From a bacterium (GTDB lineage Bacteria > Chloroflexota > Dehalococcoidia > Tepidiformales > Tepidiformaceae): 64,000 nucleotides of DNA. The notes under the pieces were generated by a model that did not search any database, was not told the DNA's origin, and worked only from the letters and a program-made list of their open reading frames with translations. Positions 26,536 to 36,849 of this stretch are shown here, in pieces. Each line of letters starts with the position of its first letter. Within the stretch, counting starts at the first letter, position 1. A program made the position numbers and the translations under genes. The DNA lies in contig QEVS01000001.1 in the NCBI GenBank assembly GCA_003577245.1, forward strand, positions 248,001-312,000, in the 5' to 3' direction.

Positions 26536-27481
26536 ACCCCGCCGAGACCCGCGTTGTGCTCATGGGCACTCCCGCTTTCGCCGTCCCGTCGCTCAGGGCC
26601 CTCCTGGAGGCGCGCTACCAGGTGGTGGCAGCAGTCACGCAGCCCGACCGTCCGTCCGGCCGTGGGGGGCGTCTCGCGCCCCCTGAGGTGAAGCAGGCAG
26701 CGCTCGAGGCAGGGATCCCCGTCTTTCAGTTCGACACCCTCAAGGATGACGCCGCCCGGAGCGAGATCGAAGAACTCTCCCCCGACCTCTTCGTTGTCGC
26801 TGCCTATGGGAAGATCCTCTCCCGTCGCGTCCTCGCCATCCCGCGGCGTGGCTGTCTCAACGTGCATGCCTCTCTCCTTCCCCGCTGGCGGGGCCCTTCA
26901 CCCATCGCGGCGGCCATCCTCGCCGGCGATGCCGAGACCGGCGTCTCTATCATGGAGATGGCTCCCGCCATGGACGCCGGCCCGGTCGTCGCCAGCGCGA
27001 CTACACCGGTGCTGGCGAACGACACCACCGGTTCGCTCAGTGAACGGCTTTCCGTGCTCGGAGCCCGCCTCCTCGTTGAGACCCTTCCCGGCTGGTACGA
27101 CAGGGCGATCTCCGCCGCTCCGCAGGAAGACCCCCTCGCTACCTACTGCCCGCTCCTCAAGAAGGAAGACGGCCACCTGCGCGGCGAGATGACGGCTGCA
27201 GAGGCGGAGCGTGCCGTGCGCGCCTACAGCCCCTGGCCCGGGGCCTACGTCCTCTACCGCGGTGAACGGCTTGGCATCTGGAAGGCTCATGTCGATCCAC
27301 GGCGCTTGGAAGACGCTGCCCCTGCGGGCGCGTTCGCGGTCTGCAGCGGCTCTCCGGCAATTGCCTTCTCGAACGGCCTGCTCGTGCTCGACGAAGTGCA
27401 GCGCGCCGGCTCCCGGCGGCAGGCCGGGCCCGACTTCCTCCACGGCGAACGCGGTAAGCTTGAACCGTTGGCAACGCTGGC

Positions 27482-27485
<4 letters not shown>
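26532..27485 (+). CDS. fmt: Methionyl-tRNA formyltransferase
   Basis: This 317-residue enzyme formylates initiator Met-tRNA. It has TRVVLMGTPAFAVPSLRALL at the N-terminus, AAYGKILSRRVLAIPRRGCLNVHASLLPRWRGPSPI with the catalytic Asn-x-His segment, and a C-terminal OB domain after LKKEDG. The start is TTG 26532, overlapping the upstream stop as TTGA; it gives the normal length. The longer upstream frame is antisense-like sequence inside the previous gene. Confidence 0.95.
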
Positions 27486-28660
<1,175 letters not shown>

Positions 28661-29070
28661 CCAGCGCCGCACGCAGGTCGAGCCACGTGTGCACCTCTCC
28701 CCGCACCACGGGCGAAGCAAGCACAAAAGTCCGAACTTCATCGCAGGCCACCGACTTCGCTACGACCGCCCCCGCATTGCTCTGGCGAATGGTTCCCTGG
28801 TCGAACGTGGCAAACGCGATGGCGCTATGGTCGACTGATGCCTGTTTCGCCCGCAGCCGCTGAACCGCGGCCCGTTCCAGCTGTGCCTGGCCGGCCTCGA
28901 CGCTCCGCACCGCACTCCGGTCGATGGTTACATGCGTGGCCGCCAATGAGTCGACACGGTCGCCGGCCAGCTTTGATGCAGAAGAGCCGTTACCATTCAC
29001 CAGGTTCTCCCTCCCCGAAGAGCTTTCACCGTAGACCGGGCCCCCAGAAAGCGCAATCCTCGCTTGTGGA

Positions 29071-30090
29071 ATGCGCACCGCAGACTTCGACTTCTTCCTC
29101 CCGCCCGCGCAAATCGCCCAGGAGCCGGCCGAGCCCCGTGATGCCTCGCGGCTCATGGTCCTGCATCGCCAAACGCCCGACTTGGAGCATCTCCGCTTCT
29201 CTGAACTCCCCTCCCGGCTGCAGGCGGGTGACCTGCTCGTCGTCAACGACACGCGCGTGATGGCCGCGCGGCTCTTTGGGCGAAGAGAGGATACCGGTGG
29301 CGCCGTCGAAGCCCTGCTCGTCCGGCCCTTTTCCGACCTCCGCTGGGAAGTGCTGTTCCGGCCCGCCCGCCAGGCCGTTCCGGGGCGGCGATTCCGCTTC
29401 TCCACGGCCGATGGTGAGCTCGGTGGCGTGGTGGTGAGCCGCGACCAGGGTGTCGCACTCATCGACTTTGACCACCCCTTTGATCCGGGCACCGTGGGTT
29501 CGCTTCCGCTCCCTCCCTACATCACGGGCTACCGGGGCGACCCCGAGCGTTACCAGACCGTGTATGGCCGGTTCCCCCGCAGCGCAGCAGCGCCTACGGC
29601 AGGTCTGCACTTCACCTCCGAACTCCTCGAAAGGCTGAAATCGAGTGGCGTTCGCACCGCGGCGGTGACCCTCGAAGTGGGTCCCGGCACCTTCCGGCCC
29701 GTCACCGTTGAAGACCCGCGTGAGCACCACCTGCATCCCGAACACGTCACGGTCCCGGCTTCGGCTGCCGCGGCCATCCGTGAGGCCAGGGCCGAAGGCA
29801 GACGCGTCATCGCGGTGGGAACGACAGTCGTGCGCACGCTCGAGCATGTGGCCCGGGTGTGCGGTGAAGCCGTTCCTTACGAAGGCTGGACCAGTCTCCG
29901 TATGCTGCCCGGCGATGAGTTCCTGGTGATCGACGGGCTGATAACGAACTTCCACCTGCCCCGGTCGACCCTGCTCATGCTCGTTTGCGCCTTCGCCGGG
30001 ACGGAACGCGTGCTCGATGCCTACCGCCTCGCCGTCCGCGAGGGGTACCGCTTCTACAGCTTCGGTGATGCCATGGCGGTCCTGCCTTAG
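29071..30090 (+). CDS. queA: tRNA preQ1(34) S-adenosylmethionine ribosyltransferase-isomerase
   Basis: This 339-residue enzyme makes epoxyqueuosine in tRNA wobble position 34. Family marks are DFDFFLPPAQIAQEPAEPRDASRLMVL, LVVNDTRVMAARLFGRRE, LPLPPYI, PTAGLHFTSELLERL, LEVGPGTFRPV and the C-terminal LMLVCAFAG. Length is normal. No other queuosine genes are near. It converges on a minus-strand gene 24 bases later. Confidence 0.95.
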   Translation: MRTADFDFFLPPAQIAQEPAEPRDASRLMVLHRQTPDLEHLRFSELPSRLQAGDLLVVNDTRVMAARLFGRREDTGGAVEALLVRPFSDLRWEVLFRPARQAVPGRRFRFSTADGELGGVVVSRDQGVALIDFDHPFDPGTVGSLPLPPYITGYRGDPERYQTVYGRFPRSAAAPTAGLHFTSELLERLKSSGVRTAAVTLEVGPGTFRPVTVEDPREHHLHPEHVTVPASAAAAIREARAEGRRVIAVGTTVVRTLEHVARVCGEAVPYEGWTSLRMLPGDEFLVIDGLITNFHLPRSTLLMLVCAFAGTERVLDAYRLAVREGYRFYSFGDAMAVLP

Positions 30091-30114
30091 CGCCAGGGCT
30101 CGCGCCGCCGCGGG

Positions 30115-30870
30115 CTACTCTTCTTCTTCCTCGTCCGGCTCATGGTCGCCGGAACCGCTGGCCATCGACGGTACCAGGGCGATGTCCTGGCCTTCGCGCT
30201 TCGGCTTCCGCGCGGGCACTGTCCTCAGCCGCTCGGCGAGAGCCTTCACCTCGCCGGTCGCTGCCGACTCGGGCAGGACCACGGCGGCCACGCCAGAGTC
30301 GCGCAGCACCCGCAATTCGGCCACCGTCACGTCCGCGCTTGCCGTCACCAGGAGCGGTGTCCCCGAAAGCGTCGCAAGACGGACGAGATCGAGCTGCGCC
30401 GCAAGGTTCATGTTCCCCGGCGAACGCTCCACGAAAAGGCCGTCGAGCCCCAGGGGTGCCATCGCCCGGAGCGTCGTGTCATCGAGCCGGTTGTCAACGG
30501 CTACCACCACCCCCATCTGGTCCGGGTCCACCGCGTCCGCGGCCGTGCCCTCAACGGTGCTGATCACGAAGTCACATCCCGCGCTGCGCAGCGCCTCGGC
30601 GCCGGCGCCATCGATTGCCGAGACCCACGCGCCCGCGATGACCTTCCCGCCTGCCAGCCCCTCTATGACGCTCCGCACGCCCTGCGCGTCAGCTGCGCAT
30701 GCGATGGCCACATCCGCACCGGCTTCAAGCAACTGCCTCGCGGTCCCCGCATCAGGGGCGAGAGCAGCGAGCAGAAGCGCCTTTGGCTTCTCTCGCGAGA
30801 CCGGCCCAAACCCGATACCCGCGTTCTGCGGCCGGCCCAGCCGGGCGATCATCTTCTTAAGCTGGCTCAT
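30115..30870 (-). CDS. Predicted (beta/alpha)-barrel protein, unknown
   Basis: The product (251 residues) is not recognised. Alternating hydrophobic strands and Ala-rich helices, with repeated GADVAIAC, GCDFVI, GLDGLFVE, PLLVTA and GVAAVVLP strand ends, suggest a partial TIM-type barrel. No cofactor motif or catalytic residue could be assigned. The C-terminus is very acidic (GDHEPDEEEEE). The ATG at 30870 has GGAGG four bases upstream and overlaps the amidohydrolase end by 14 bases, so the two are coupled. Confidence 0.7.
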   Translation of the reverse strand: MSQLKKMIARLGRPQNAGIGFGPVSREKPKALLLAALAPDAGTARQLLEAGADVAIACAADAQGVRSVIEGLAGGKVIAGAWVSAIDGAGAEALRSAGCDFVISTVEGTAADAVDPDQMGVVVAVDNRLDDTTLRAMAPLGLDGLFVERSPGNMNLAAQLDLVRLATLSGTPLLVTASADVTVAELRVLRDSGVAAVVLPESAATGEVKALAERLRTVPARKPKREGQDIALVPSMASGSGDHEPDEEEEE

Positions 30871-32098
30871 ACGTCCTCCGTTCCGCGGCCTGCCCGGCGA
30901 CGATGCGCCCTGCTTTGACCACGGCATTGAAATCCTCGGGTTTGGAAAGGTTGCCGATTCCCTCGATAGGGTCGCCTCGCAGCACGAGCAGGTCGGCCGC
31001 CAGGCCCTCTTTGATGCGCCCGCATTCACCCTGCAGGCGAAGCAGGTCCGCCGCCCACGCCGTGGCCGCCAGGATCGCCGCGGCCGGGGCAAGGCCATGT
31101 TCGGCCATCCTAACCACTTCCTGGGCGTTATCACCCGGCCGATTGAGCGGGGTGCCCTGGTCGGTGCCCATGGCCACGCGTACGCCTGCCTTCAGCGCCG
31201 CCCGGTAGCTGGCTATGTGATCCTCCAGCACCTGGCGCGCCTTCTCCACCATGTACGGCGGGATCCCCGCAGCCAGCCCGCCGTGGTAGATGTGGTGCGG
31301 GGCGGTGAGCGTGGGCACCAGGTAGGTTCCACGCTCGCACATCAGTTCGAGCGCCTCGTCATCCAGCCACACACCGTGCTCAATCGAATCGACTCCCGCC
31401 CGGATGGCATTCTTGATTCCCTCTGTCGCCTGCGCGTGAGCTGCCACCACCCGGAAGGCCTTGTGGGCTTCTTCCACGCCCGCCCGCATCTCATCCTCCG
31501 TAAACGAAGGCGACCGCGGGTCCACCCCCGGGGTCATCACTCCACCGCTGGCGAAGAGCTTCACCGCCTTTGCCCCGGCCCGGAGCTGCTCCCGGACTCC
31601 CTTGCGCACCTCGTCTGGCCCATCCGCCTCGCGGGCGATGAAGCCGTGGCCGTGTCCGCCTGTCATGGTCACGCCCATGCCCGCCGCCAGTACGCGCGGC
31701 CCCTGGATGAGCCCGCTCTCGATGCCGTTCGCCAACTGGATATTGAGGTGTTCGGCGGCCCCCAGGTCGCGCACGGTTGTTATTCCCGAGTTGAGTGTGC
31801 GGCGGGCATACCCGGCAGCCTTCCACGCGCGGATTGCGAGCGGCTCGCCCCGCGCGTTGGTCATTTCGTTCGGTTCGCCGGCGCTCGTGATATGGACGTG
31901 ACAGTCAATCAGCCCCGGGAGCACCCACATCCCGCGGCAATCCAGAACGTCCGCGCCGTTGGGAATCGCAGTCCCGGCGCGCACCGCTGATATCCGGCCG
32001 CCGGCGCACAGGACATCCACCCCCGCGCAAAATGTGCGGGCGTCACTGTCAAAGACCGCTCCCCCTCGCAGCAGGAGCGCAGGCTGGTCACTGGACAT
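30857..32098 (-). CDS. Metal-dependent amidohydrolase (imidazolonepropionase/prolidase-like)
   Basis: This 413-residue enzyme of the amidohydrolase superfamily has the N-terminal beta sandwich, LPGLIDCHVHI with the HxH metal pair, KLFASGGV with the metal-bridging lysine, VAAHAQ, SIEHGVWLDDE, and a late aspartate in MGTDQGTPL. These match the group that includes Xaa-Pro and aryldialkyl-type hydrolases. The substrate is unknown. It starts at ATG 32098 and heads a two-gene unit that diverges from the cyclophilin gene. Confidence 0.88.
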   Translation of the reverse strand: MSSDQPALLLRGGAVFDSDARTFCAGVDVLCAGGRISAVRAGTAIPNGADVLDCRGMWVLPGLIDCHVHITSAGEPNEMTNARGEPLAIRAWKAAGYARRTLNSGITTVRDLGAAEHLNIQLANGIESGLIQGPRVLAAGMGVTMTGGHGHGFIAREADGPDEVRKGVREQLRAGAKAVKLFASGGVMTPGVDPRSPSFTEDEMRAGVEEAHKAFRVVAAHAQATEGIKNAIRAGVDSIEHGVWLDDEALELMCERGTYLVPTLTAPHHIYHGGLAAGIPPYMVEKARQVLEDHIASYRAALKAGVRVAMGTDQGTPLNRPGDNAQEVVRMAEHGLAPAAAILAATAWAADLLRLQGECGRIKEGLAADLLVLRGDPIEGIGNLSKPEDFNAVVKAGRIVAGQAAERRTYEPA

Positions 32099-32244
32099 AG
32101 GAAGTCGCTCCGCACGTGGTCACGAGGTTCAATTGTCGCTGTGTCGCGCCGCTGGCGGCAACCCGGGTCCGCCCCGCTCTAACGCCGGGGCGAACAGAGC
32201 GCGCTCGTGCGCTACGCTGGACCTACCAATTCACTGGAGTAAAC

Positions 32245-32748
32245 GTGAAGCAGTACCAGGCACCGCCTGCCATGACCATCGACCCGGCGAAGAGCTACAC
32301 CGCCACCATCGCCACCAGCGCCGGGACAATGACCGCTGAGCTCTTCCCCGGCGACGCCCCGAACACCGTCAACAACTTCGTCTTCCTCGCCCGCGACGGC
32401 TACTACAACGACGTCATCTTCCACCGCGTCATCAGCGGATTCATGGTCCAGGGCGGCGATCCCACCGGCACCGGCCGGGGCGGGCCCGGCTACGACTTCG
32501 CCGACGAGCCCGTGAAGCGCTCCTATGCGCGCGGAACCATCGCCATGGCGAATCGCGGGCCAAACACGAACGGCAGCCAGTTCTTCATCATGCACGCGGA
32601 TTACCCGCTCCCGCCGCAGTACACCATCTTCGGCAAGCTCACGGCCGGCGAAGAGGTCGTCGATGCCATCGCCTCCGCGCCCAAGGGCCCCGGTGACCGC
32701 CCCATTGAACCCGTTGTCATCCAGTCGGTCGCCATCACGGAAAGCTGA
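32245..32748 (+). CDS. Peptidyl-prolyl cis-trans isomerase, cyclophilin type
   Basis: This 167-residue single-domain cyclophilin has YYNDVIFHRVISGFMVQGGDPTGTGRGGPGY and the active-site region ANRGPNTNGSQFFI, with YTIFGKLTAGEEVVDAI at the end. There is no signal peptide, so it is cytoplasmic. The start is GTG 32245, with GGAG five bases upstream. A TACGCT at 32214-32219 is a possible -10. It converges on the toxin remnant. Confidence 0.92.
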   Translation: MKQYQAPPAMTIDPAKSYTATIATSAGTMTAELFPGDAPNTVNNFVFLARDGYYNDVIFHRVISGFMVQGGDPTGTGRGGPGYDFADEPVKRSYARGTIAMANRGPNTNGSQFFIMHADYPLPPQYTIFGKLTAGEEVVDAIASAPKGPGDRPIEPVVIQSVAITES

Positions 32749-32749
32749 T

Positions 32750-33163
32750 TCAGGGTGCGGACCGCGCGCCCGTGTCTTCCTCCCAACCGCGTTCTACAGC
32801 GATACCCGGCATTGGGTAGTGCTTTGTATTGAGCGTGATGATCCTGCCGCCTGTGAGGACCACGGTAGCTGCAAGGATGGCGTCGTTGACATCGATCCCA
32901 TGCGATGAACGCCATTGTCGATAGAAGGTGGCTGCGAGGTCGACCACATCATCCCCCACCGGTTCGGTCTGGAAGAGGGAGAGCAACTCGAAGGTGGCAG
33001 CTTCCTCTCCCGCCTTCATGTGCATCACTATCCCGGCTCGCTGAATCGCGCTCATCCACATCTCGGTGCCCGGCGTGCTGATGATTCTGTCGAACAGTGC
33101 GACAGCGGCTCTATGCCCACGCAGGAGTCAGATCACCACATCGGCATCGAAGTACGTTCGCAA
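32750..33163 (-). pseudogene. VapC-type PIN-domain toxin, inactivated
   Basis: From TTG 33163 the frame reads LRTYFDADVVI-stop-LLRGHRAAVALFD..., then continues open to 32750. The TGA replaces what is usually Trp or another residue in the DxxVxIxLLRG start of PIN toxins. Downstream, MSAIQRAGIV has Gly where the second catalytic acidic residue (RAEI) is expected. The third site is intact: GIDVNDAILAATVVLTGGRIITLNTKHYPM. So there are two independent lesions. The first codon lies two bases after the remade antitoxin stop. An intact copy would be about 137 residues. Confidence 0.7.
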
Positions 33164-33165
33164 AG

Positions 33166-33428
33166 CTACGGTTGGGTGGTGATGCCTTCGTGGTGGCGCC
33201 ATGCCGCACGAAACGATTCCTTCGCTTGCGTGACCGTTTCCGCGGGTGCTTCCTGGCGTGCCATGAGCCTGCGGCCCTTGCCAGGATCTCGCGGGCGCGC
33301 TCTCGGGATGTGTCAGTGGCCCGCAGCATGATGGCCTCTGCCAGGACCTGCTTCCTGGTGATGCCGAGGCGCCGCGAGGCATCGTCGAGTTCGTGAATCG
33401 CTTCCTCGGGCAAGCGGGTCGAAAACAC
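33166..33428 (-). pseudogene. VapB-type antitoxin, frameshifted
   Basis: From GTG 33428 (GGAGG eight bases before) the product reads FSTRLPEEAIHELDDASRRLGITRKQVLAEAI, a ribbon-helix-helix antitoxin. After about residue 58 (AAGSWHA) the frame turns into basic nonsense. The +1 frame restores a typical antitoxin tail, EAPAETVTQAKESFRAAW, with TAG at 33166-33168 just before the toxin. One indel near 33263 explains this. A GTG at 33437 is an alternative start. Confidence 0.65.
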
Positions 33429-33440
33429 CCTGTCCACCTC

Positions 33441-33461
33441 CGTAAGATGCCACGTCTTACG
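33441..33461. promoter_or_regulatory. Palindrome upstream of the antitoxin, likely autoregulatory operator
   Basis: CGTAAGA (33441-33447) and TCTTACG (33455-33461) form a perfect 7-bp inverted repeat with a 7-base spacer, just upstream of the antitoxin start and touching the dnaE2 stop codon. Ribbon-helix-helix antitoxins normally bind such sites over their own promoter. Confidence 0.5.
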
Positions 33462-36400
33462 TCAGCTGAAGTCATGCGAGCCCGGCGCCTCGATCAGCCC
33501 GGGAAGCGGGCAGGCCCGGAACGATTCGGCAATGATGTTGGGGAAGCCGCTCTTCTCGTTGTCAACTCTTCCCCGCACGATGACGAACGGGGTGGCCCGT
33601 ACCAGCTCTCGCTGCCTGTCCTGCAACGCCGTGTAGACCACCACGTTCGCCAGCCCGAACTCGTCTTCAAGCAGCATGAACATCACTCCGCTCGCAGTCT
33701 GGGGCCGCTGGCGGGTGACCACCATTCCCGCCATCTCCACGGTCATTCCCTGCGGAAGCCGGTTGGGGTTTCGTGGCCCGCCCAGGTGCAACGAGGTGGT
33801 CATGCCCTCGTGCAGGAGCGGCCGTACCAGTGCCATCGGGTGCGAACCGCCCGTCACCCCGAGCCGATCATAGTCCCAGGCCAGCTCCTGCCACGGCGAT
33901 AGCGCCAGCAAGGCCACCATGTCGTGCTCGACCGGGAGAGGTAGCGCCGGCTGCATTGCAACGGCCTTCCTGCCCACACCTTCCTTCCCCCGCGGGGGAA
34001 TGAGCAGCCCCAACTGCCAGAGTAGCTCCCGCCGGCTGAGGCCAGGATCCCGCAGCGCATCGGCCCGGATGAGCGCCTCCGCTTCCGCATGGTTCAGACG
34101 GGTGCGCGTCACCAGATCGTAGAGCGACCGGTAAGGGCCCCGTGCGTCCCGCTCCTGCACAATCCGCCCGGCCGTGGTGAGGAAGCCGGCGGACGTTCCC
34201 CGCATCTCCTGCCAGCCCCCCCCGATGCCCTTCACCTGCTGCAACCCCAGCCGTATGTCTCCCCCTTCAGGCCACGCCCCGGCGCGGCTGCGGTTGACGT
34301 CCGGGCCAAGGACTTCGATCCCGTGGCGGCGCGCGTCGCCGGTGAGCACCTCCACCGAATAGAAGCCCATTGGCTGGCTGTTGAAAAGCGCGCAGAAGTA
34401 CGCCGCCGGGTAGTGGTAGCGCAGCCAGCACGATTCGTACGCCAGCAGCGCGAAAGCAACGGCGTGGCTCTTGGGGAAGCCGAAGGCCGCAAACGCCGCC
34501 ATCTTCGCAAACGCAACCGCGGCTGCTTCGGCGCTAACTCCCTGGCGCTTCGCCCCCTCGAGGAACTCCGCGGCGAGCGCGCGCATCGCCTCCGCCGAAC
34601 GCTTGCGGCTCATTGCCCGGCGCAGCCGGTCGCCCTGGCCCGGCGTAAAGCCCGCCACCGCGCAGGCGATCTGCAGCACCTGGTCCTGGTAGAGCACGTG
34701 CCCCAGCGTCTCCCCCAGGCAGTGCTCCAGCAGCGGCCCCAGCTCCGGGTGACCGTAGTCCACTTCGATCGGCTCCCCGCGCGCCAGCCTCTCGCGGTAC
34801 TCCATGTAGGGCCGGAACGCCCCGGCCACGATCGGCCCGGGCCGGATGATCGCCACCTGCACCGCCAGGTCATCGATGTTCCGCGGCTGCGTGCGCGGCA
34901 AAGTCTGGATCTGCGCCCGGCTCTCTATCTGGAACACGCCCATCGTGTCGCCCGCGGTGATCGACGCGAAGATCTCCGGGCTGTCGTGCGCCACCCGCCC
35001 CAGGTCGATGCGCTTGCCGTGCACCTCCTCCACTATCTCAAGACAATCATCAATCGCCGAAAGCATGCCCAGCGCCAGGAAATCAATCTTCACAAACCGC
35101 GCATCGTCGACCGAATCCTTATCCCACTGGCAAACATAACGGCCTTCCATTCGTGCCGGCTCGACGGGCACCACCGACGACAGCGGCTCAGCCGAAATGA
35201 CCACGCCGCCCACATGCTGGCCGATGTGCCGGGGAAAGCCCGAAGCCTCCTTTGCCAGCTCCACAAGGTCGCGCCAGGCAGGCGTGCTCAATAGCGGCCG
35301 CATCTCGGGCACCCGGCGGATCATCTCCGCCACCTCGTCGGCGTTGGCGAAGTGCCCCACCAGCCTGTTCAGCTTCGCGAGCACCGGCACGGGCAACCCC
35401 AGCGCCTTGCCGATATCGAGTACCGCATTCCGGAAGCGGTACGTGGGAAAGGCCGCCACCAGCGCCGCGTGCTCCGGTCCGTAACGGTCGTAGATGCGCT
35501 GCAGCAGCTCATCGCGAATGTCGCGGGGGAAATCCAGGTCAATATCCGGCAGCGAGTGGAGCTCATCGTTCAGGAAACGCTCCAGGTAGAGCTTGTTCTG
35601 TACCGGGTCAATGTGCGAAAGCCCAATGAGATAGCAGACGATTGAGCTCACCGATGAGCCCCGGCCGCGCCCCACGGGCCGCTCATCGGGCGCCAGCCTC
35701 GGGTCACGGCCCCGCCGCTCGTGCGCGATTTCCCCCACAAGCTGGAGGATGTCCCAGTACACCAGGAAGAAGCCCGCCAGGCCGTGCTTCTCAATCAGCG
35801 CCAGCTCACGCTCCAGCCGGTCGCGCGCCTCCTCGCGAATGTGGGCCGCGAGCGCTTCGTACTTCCGGCGAAAAGCCCGCTCACAGACACCCCGCAGGAA
35901 GCTGTCGAGCGTCGCCCCTTCCGGGACCGGGTAATCGGGGAGGCGATAGGGCAGGTCGCGCGTCAGGTCGAAACTGCACTGCCCCGCGATAGCGACCGTA
36001 TTGGCAATCGCCTCCGGGTAGCGTTCGAACTGCCGCGCCATGGATTCGGGCCGCTTCAGGTAGAACTCGGAGTTCGCACGCCGCTCCCGGTGCGAGCTGT
36101 CGAGCGTCAGCCGGTGACGAACGGCCACGAGCACATCGTTCAGCCGGTGCCGCTCGCGCACGTGATAGTGGGCGTTGTTTGTCGCCACCACCCGCAGGCC
36201 GGCGCGCTTTGCAACCTCAACCAGCGACTCCACCCGCCGTGTGTCCCCGTAAACATCGTGGTGCTGCAGCTCAATGAAAAACCGCTCCCGGCCGAACACA
36301 TCCCTGAACTCCCCGGCGATGCTGGTAGGGCTGCGGGGTGCGCCTTCCTCCTTCCTCCTCCCTCCTCCCTCCTCCCTGCTCCCTGCTCCCTCTGCCAGGC

Positions 36401-36809
36401 GCGGGATCTCACCCTGCGCGCAGCCGGAGAGCACGATGAGCCCCTCGCCGTGCTCGAAGAGCCACTCCTTCTCGATGAGCGGCGAATCCTTCCCGTGGGC
36501 CCGGTAGGCCCGGCTCAGCAGGCGGCAGAGATTCCGGTAACCCTCCACGGTCGCGCAGAGAACCGTGAGGTGCGAAGGAGAACCGGGGGAGGCCAGCGTG
36601 ATCTCACATCCGGTGATGGGCTTCAGGCCCCGCTCACGGGCCGCCTTCGCGTACTCCATCGCCCCATAAAGATTGTCGTGATCGGTGAGCGCCATCGCCG
36701 TGTAGCCCAGCGCCACGGCGCGGCCGATCAGTTCGTCGGGAGAACTCGCTCCTTCGCGCAGCGACCAGCAGGAGTGGGCGTGGAGTTCGGCGTACGGCAG
36801 CGAGGACAT
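33462..36809 (-). CDS. dnaE2: Error-prone DNA polymerase III alpha, DnaE2 type
   Basis: This 1115-residue C-family polymerase acts in SOS-induced translesion synthesis with ImuB. The PHP domain starts YAELHAHSCWSLREGASSP and contains ALTDHDNLYGAMEY. The polymerase catalytic PDIDLDFPRDIRDELL lies near residue 440, KSHAVAFALLAYESCWLRYHYP near 790, and an OB fold near 990-1080. The short C-terminus without a tau-binding tail fits DnaE2 rather than DnaE1. The start is ATG 36809, three bases after the predicted +1. A purine-rich 7-bp tandem repeat encodes residues about 140-156. Confidence 0.95.
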   Translation of the reverse strand: MSSLPYAELHAHSCWSLREGASSPDELIGRAVALGYTAMALTDHDNLYGAMEYAKAARERGLKPITGCEITLASPGSPSHLTVLCATVEGYRNLCRLLSRAYRAHGKDSPLIEKEWLFEHGEGLIVLSGCAQGEIPRLAEGAGSREEGGGRRKEEGAPRSPTSIAGEFRDVFGRERFFIELQHHDVYGDTRRVESLVEVAKRAGLRVVATNNAHYHVRERHRLNDVLVAVRHRLTLDSSHRERRANSEFYLKRPESMARQFERYPEAIANTVAIAGQCSFDLTRDLPYRLPDYPVPEGATLDSFLRGVCERAFRRKYEALAAHIREEARDRLERELALIEKHGLAGFFLVYWDILQLVGEIAHERRGRDPRLAPDERPVGRGRGSSVSSIVCYLIGLSHIDPVQNKLYLERFLNDELHSLPDIDLDFPRDIRDELLQRIYDRYGPEHAALVAAFPTYRFRNAVLDIGKALGLPVPVLAKLNRLVGHFANADEVAEMIRRVPEMRPLLSTPAWRDLVELAKEASGFPRHIGQHVGGVVISAEPLSSVVPVEPARMEGRYVCQWDKDSVDDARFVKIDFLALGMLSAIDDCLEIVEEVHGKRIDLGRVAHDSPEIFASITAGDTMGVFQIESRAQIQTLPRTQPRNIDDLAVQVAIIRPGPIVAGAFRPYMEYRERLARGEPIEVDYGHPELGPLLEHCLGETLGHVLYQDQVLQIACAVAGFTPGQGDRLRRAMSRKRSAEAMRALAAEFLEGAKRQGVSAEAAAVAFAKMAAFAAFGFPKSHAVAFALLAYESCWLRYHYPAAYFCALFNSQPMGFYSVEVLTGDARRHGIEVLGPDVNRSRAGAWPEGGDIRLGLQQVKGIGGGWQEMRGTSAGFLTTAGRIVQERDARGPYRSLYDLVTRTRLNHAEAEALIRADALRDPGLSRRELLWQLGLLIPPRGKEGVGRKAVAMQPALPLPVEHDMVALLALSPWQELAWDYDRLGVTGGSHPMALVRPLLHEGMTTSLHLGGPRNPNRLPQGMTVEMAGMVVTRQRPQTASGVMFMLLEDEFGLANVVVYTALQDRQRELVRATPFVIVRGRVDNEKSGFPNIIAESFRACPLPGLIEAPGSHDFS
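36342..36390. repeat. Seven tandem 7-bp repeats inside dnaE2
   Basis: On the minus strand the units are GGGAGCA twice, GGGAGGA three times, then GGAAGGA and GGAAGGC. The tract encodes a Gly/Arg/Glu-rich linker in the PHP domain. The unit is not a multiple of three, so gain or loss of one copy would shift the reading frame. Confidence 0.85.
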
Positions 36810-36818
36810 TGCCCGGCC

Positions 36819-36836
36819 AGTATAGAACAAATGTTC
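36819..36836 (-). promoter_or_regulatory. LexA-type SOS box and -10 of dnaE2
   Basis: GAACAAATGTTC (36825-36836) fits the GAACNNNNGTTC LexA box of Gram-positive-type SOS systems. TATACT (36824-36819, minus strand) abuts it directly. The predicted +1 is about 36812, three bases before the ATG. A LexA dimer here would block the promoter. Confidence 0.8.
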
Positions 36837-36849
36837 GAAGTTCGCATCG

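Noticed and set aside
32750..33163. TGA in the vapC remnant as a selenocysteine codon
   Set aside because: PIN toxins are not selenoproteins, no SECIS-like hairpin follows, and a second active-site residue and the antitoxin frame are also damaged, so a nonsense mutation is the better explanation.
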